DNA from: Planctomycetota bacterium
GTDB taxonomy: Bacteria > Planctomycetota > UBA8108 > UBA1146
Direction: 5' to 3'
NCBI GenBank assembly: GCA_015664425.1
Contig: DQQH01000235.1
Span: 1-33,727 of the forward strand
Length of the DNA stretch: 33,727 nucleotides
Part shown: positions 33,101-33,727 of the stretch, piece after piece
Numbering within the stretch: the first letter of the stretch is position 1
How the letters are laid out: each line of letters begins with the position of its first letter
Notes under the pieces: model-generated
The model's input: the letters and a program-made list of their open reading frames with translations, nothing else
Database searches by the model: none
Told to the model about the DNA's origin: nothing
Translations under genes and position numbers: made by a program

Positions 33101-33727
33101 GCCGTGGAGCGCGCGGAACCGTCCGCCAGCAACATCCACGAGGAACCCCTGTTCGACTTCTGGGGTACTCGGTCGACATCGCCTCTGCCGATGAGAGGAT
33201 CGCCCTGGAACTCCAGGGTGACCAGCTCCTCCTCGGTCCGGGGGGGGCGAAATTGGCGATCGATCTGCCCGCAGCAAAGCAAAACAACCGAAATCTCGGG
33301 CTGCTCCCTTCGACCTACGCCACCGTCGAGCAGGGAGACTACTCCACCCCGTTGATCTATCCGCTGGGTGCTTCCGACCCTGTGATCGTCGTGCAGTCTG
33401 ACGTCCACCCCCTCACACTCGGGTTTCCGTCCCATGGCTACCTCCATGTTCGGTACCGGACCATCCTATCCAGCGGAATTGTTCGCGACGACATCTGGGA
33501 GTACACAAAATACTCGGGCATCATTCCGGGGCCAGAAGCCGGGATGTATCAGTTCACCGGGCTCGGTCGGGGAATGCTCGGAACCACTGCGATCGACATT
33601 GCTGCTGCTCAGGCGGGGATTCACACCCTCGTCGTGCGTTCCGTCTCCATCGAAACCGATGCTTCCAATCTCGACCTGGGTTACCCACCTAGCGGAGTGA
33701 TTCAGATCGATCGTGGACTCGGAGCGA
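30118..33727 (+). CDS. Giant GspK-like minor pseudopilin with LamG domain, incomplete at right edge
   Basis: This frame is not in the supplied track because it has no stop before the window ends: GTG at 30118 is open for 1,203 codons. The N-terminus ERG|IALLLVILVLTALVAIG is a prepilin-like segment without Glu at +5, as is typical of GspK. Two GspK helical-domain signatures are present: GKININTAMPN (about 141-151) and HPININTAKRK (about 541-551), separated by a 400-residue insertion. A LamG-like domain follows at about 815-985 (MVDFWYRPQWG, DDTWYHLTAVW, LLIDRRLVG). Further beta-rich sequence continues to the edge. Three segments share a YTG...TGxxRG pattern. Normal GspK is about 330 residues and caps the pseudopilus with GspI and GspJ. 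A GspK-like role is well supported; the extra domains are of unknown purpose. Confidence 0.82.
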   Translation, partial: MAEFTAQQPPERNGERGIALLLVILVLTALVAIGTPFAISMKLQERGSFHSTAREEADLAVTSARNHAVAHLFGTHPSREREATAVGEVPGDKFDGLEELQVEFSTELLLTGVPGSQLPDTYTMRGLGNQTLDARVEDEQGKININTAMPNLIGNLLAGSHLARNISYTEKLEELPLEDTSSFPTDGDPDTIDGVVVILNPLFFTVEALSYTGKTETGLTGVFRGQYLSGTWEHQKGWPVFDLRGLKVFLHRYYNLSDGEIDTFRTPMGIRQIADWSVVPYFLQTMAIVGLNVRNMRDFGLTPEMLVRAGLDQMFLERKEEEVDEEDYREARRKLLSVGFPREAVDLVESFRGKAAVVQVSEIAERFDLQRAQANAFKGVFSTFIKAELARMKLHSRTYFPKAVEAYKEIYNLPSMETFDAADYELIRDLITTESSIPRLWSQEQVVEDEISTSAIIGVPSFRLGRYDFFNPGTLVRIRSLKDPSKVEYVLAAGAFPTPRGGFRGLGRGAQSIFQGGVILKEPLKYDYGPREAVASAMLRHPININTAKRKVIEAVLTGISTERFSQNFNSVTAVEARGLTDLIIEAAPIQDFGQFRDIVTEAQTSRVINGNDATAILLNAINPNHPRLSISTTGFCYSTGDVYTIEASSVVRNPAGVATAGVHLREVVEVAPPDPLFIDIRNQDDWSAVVYRQATTRRGGQNQSVFRPGRAMNLMATGPIPLNRKPWETPSLVEGTLRGLTLESQDNNRNYGFGSIAFGEVEHFPETIEGQELAEGPYTAQTLLQPAGQQGPPQPQVPVPTIPGATNLAQDITTLPGMVDFWYRPQWGSRGGLHVIFDSVADPSRPLQNRVRLFFDGDDSSLVLQVMDDALPSQIPASGNQLPAAAEVRHRVTPQTFADDTWYHLTAVWKSTRPGDQALLIDRRLVGSSIWVTRLEAPFAVNGGRLIVEDAEIAARYPPVGSLLVGSEAIDYSGRQGASFQVRAPGPDNQPPSGRGARGTVRQQHPRGTPVRLLGYSVDIASADERIALELQGDQLLLGPGGAKLAIDLPAAKQNNRNLGLLPSTYATVEQGDYSTPLIYPLGASDPVIVVQSDVHPLTLGFPSHGYLHVRYRTILSSGIVRDDIWEYTKYSGIIPGPEAGMYQFTGLGRGMLGTTAIDIAAAQAGIHTLVVRSVSIETDASNLDLGYPPSGVIQIDRGLGA

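Noticed and set aside
31222-33447. 741-residue antisense ORF
   Set aside because: It lies fully opposite the GspK-like frame, which has recognisable motifs. Long antisense frames are common here because the sense codons rarely create stops on the other strand.
1-33727. CRISPR arrays, tRNA or rRNA genes, insertion sequences
   Set aside because: I looked and saw no regularly spaced repeats, no cloverleaf-like intergenic segments and no transposase-like ORFs.

Overview
The window is a GC-rich, densely packed bacterial chromosome segment with frequent GTG and TTG starts and many stop/start overlaps. Almost every gene is on the plus strand; only one is on the minus strand. The gene content suggests Planctomycetota or a nearby deep-branching Gram-negative lineage. 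The pointers are an RNase Y plus YmdB pair together with a type II secretion (T2SS)-like apparatus, LamG-type domains fused to secretion proteins, SH3b and TPR envelope proteins, and an FHA-GAF-sigma54 activator. Taxonomy is an inference: no rRNA is present, and Myxococcota or similar phyla are not excluded.

Positions 1-9,100 are housekeeping and envelope genes. In order: a SPOR-domain membrane protein, a DUF89-type phosphatase-like protein, an OsmC-like protein, a secreted SH3b protein behind its own sigma70-like promoter, RNase Y, the YmdB phosphodiesterase, D-aminoacyl-tRNA deacylase, a soluble J-domain/TPR protein, mannose-1-phosphate guanylyltransferase and RuvX. Positions 9,100-12,200 hold rpsO and pnp. 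Each has a structured leader, and a strong hairpin follows pnp. RNase Y, YmdB and PNPase together make this an RNA-turnover neighbourhood.

Positions 12,250-18,240 hold a small secreted protein of unknown function, a YtcJ-like amidohydrolase, an M19 dipeptidase, an unrecognised minus-strand gene, and a DacB/PBP4-type D-Ala-D-Ala carboxypeptidase. The minus-strand reading frame appears to be broken by a nine-base homopolymer near its start.

Positions 18,360 to the right edge form one tight block and are the most interesting part. It begins with an FHA-GAF-AAA+-Fis sigma54 activator and a membrane protein with two cytoplasmic FHA domains and a large periplasmic part. These are followed by a GspL-like (PilM-PilN fused) protein, a GspM/PilO-like protein, a small PilP/GspC-like protein, a TPR protein ending in a beta-sandwich domain, a GspG-like major pseudopilin, a GspH-like pseudopilin fused to a LamG domain, and a giant GspK-like protein. 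The GspK-like protein is open for over 1,200 codons to the window edge and is missing from the supplied ORF track because no stop is reached. I read this as a T2SS-like machine whose tip pseudopilins and periplasmic partners carry glycan-binding-type beta-sandwich domains and which is linked to FHA phospho-signalling. GspD, GspE, GspF and the prepilin peptidase are not in the window.
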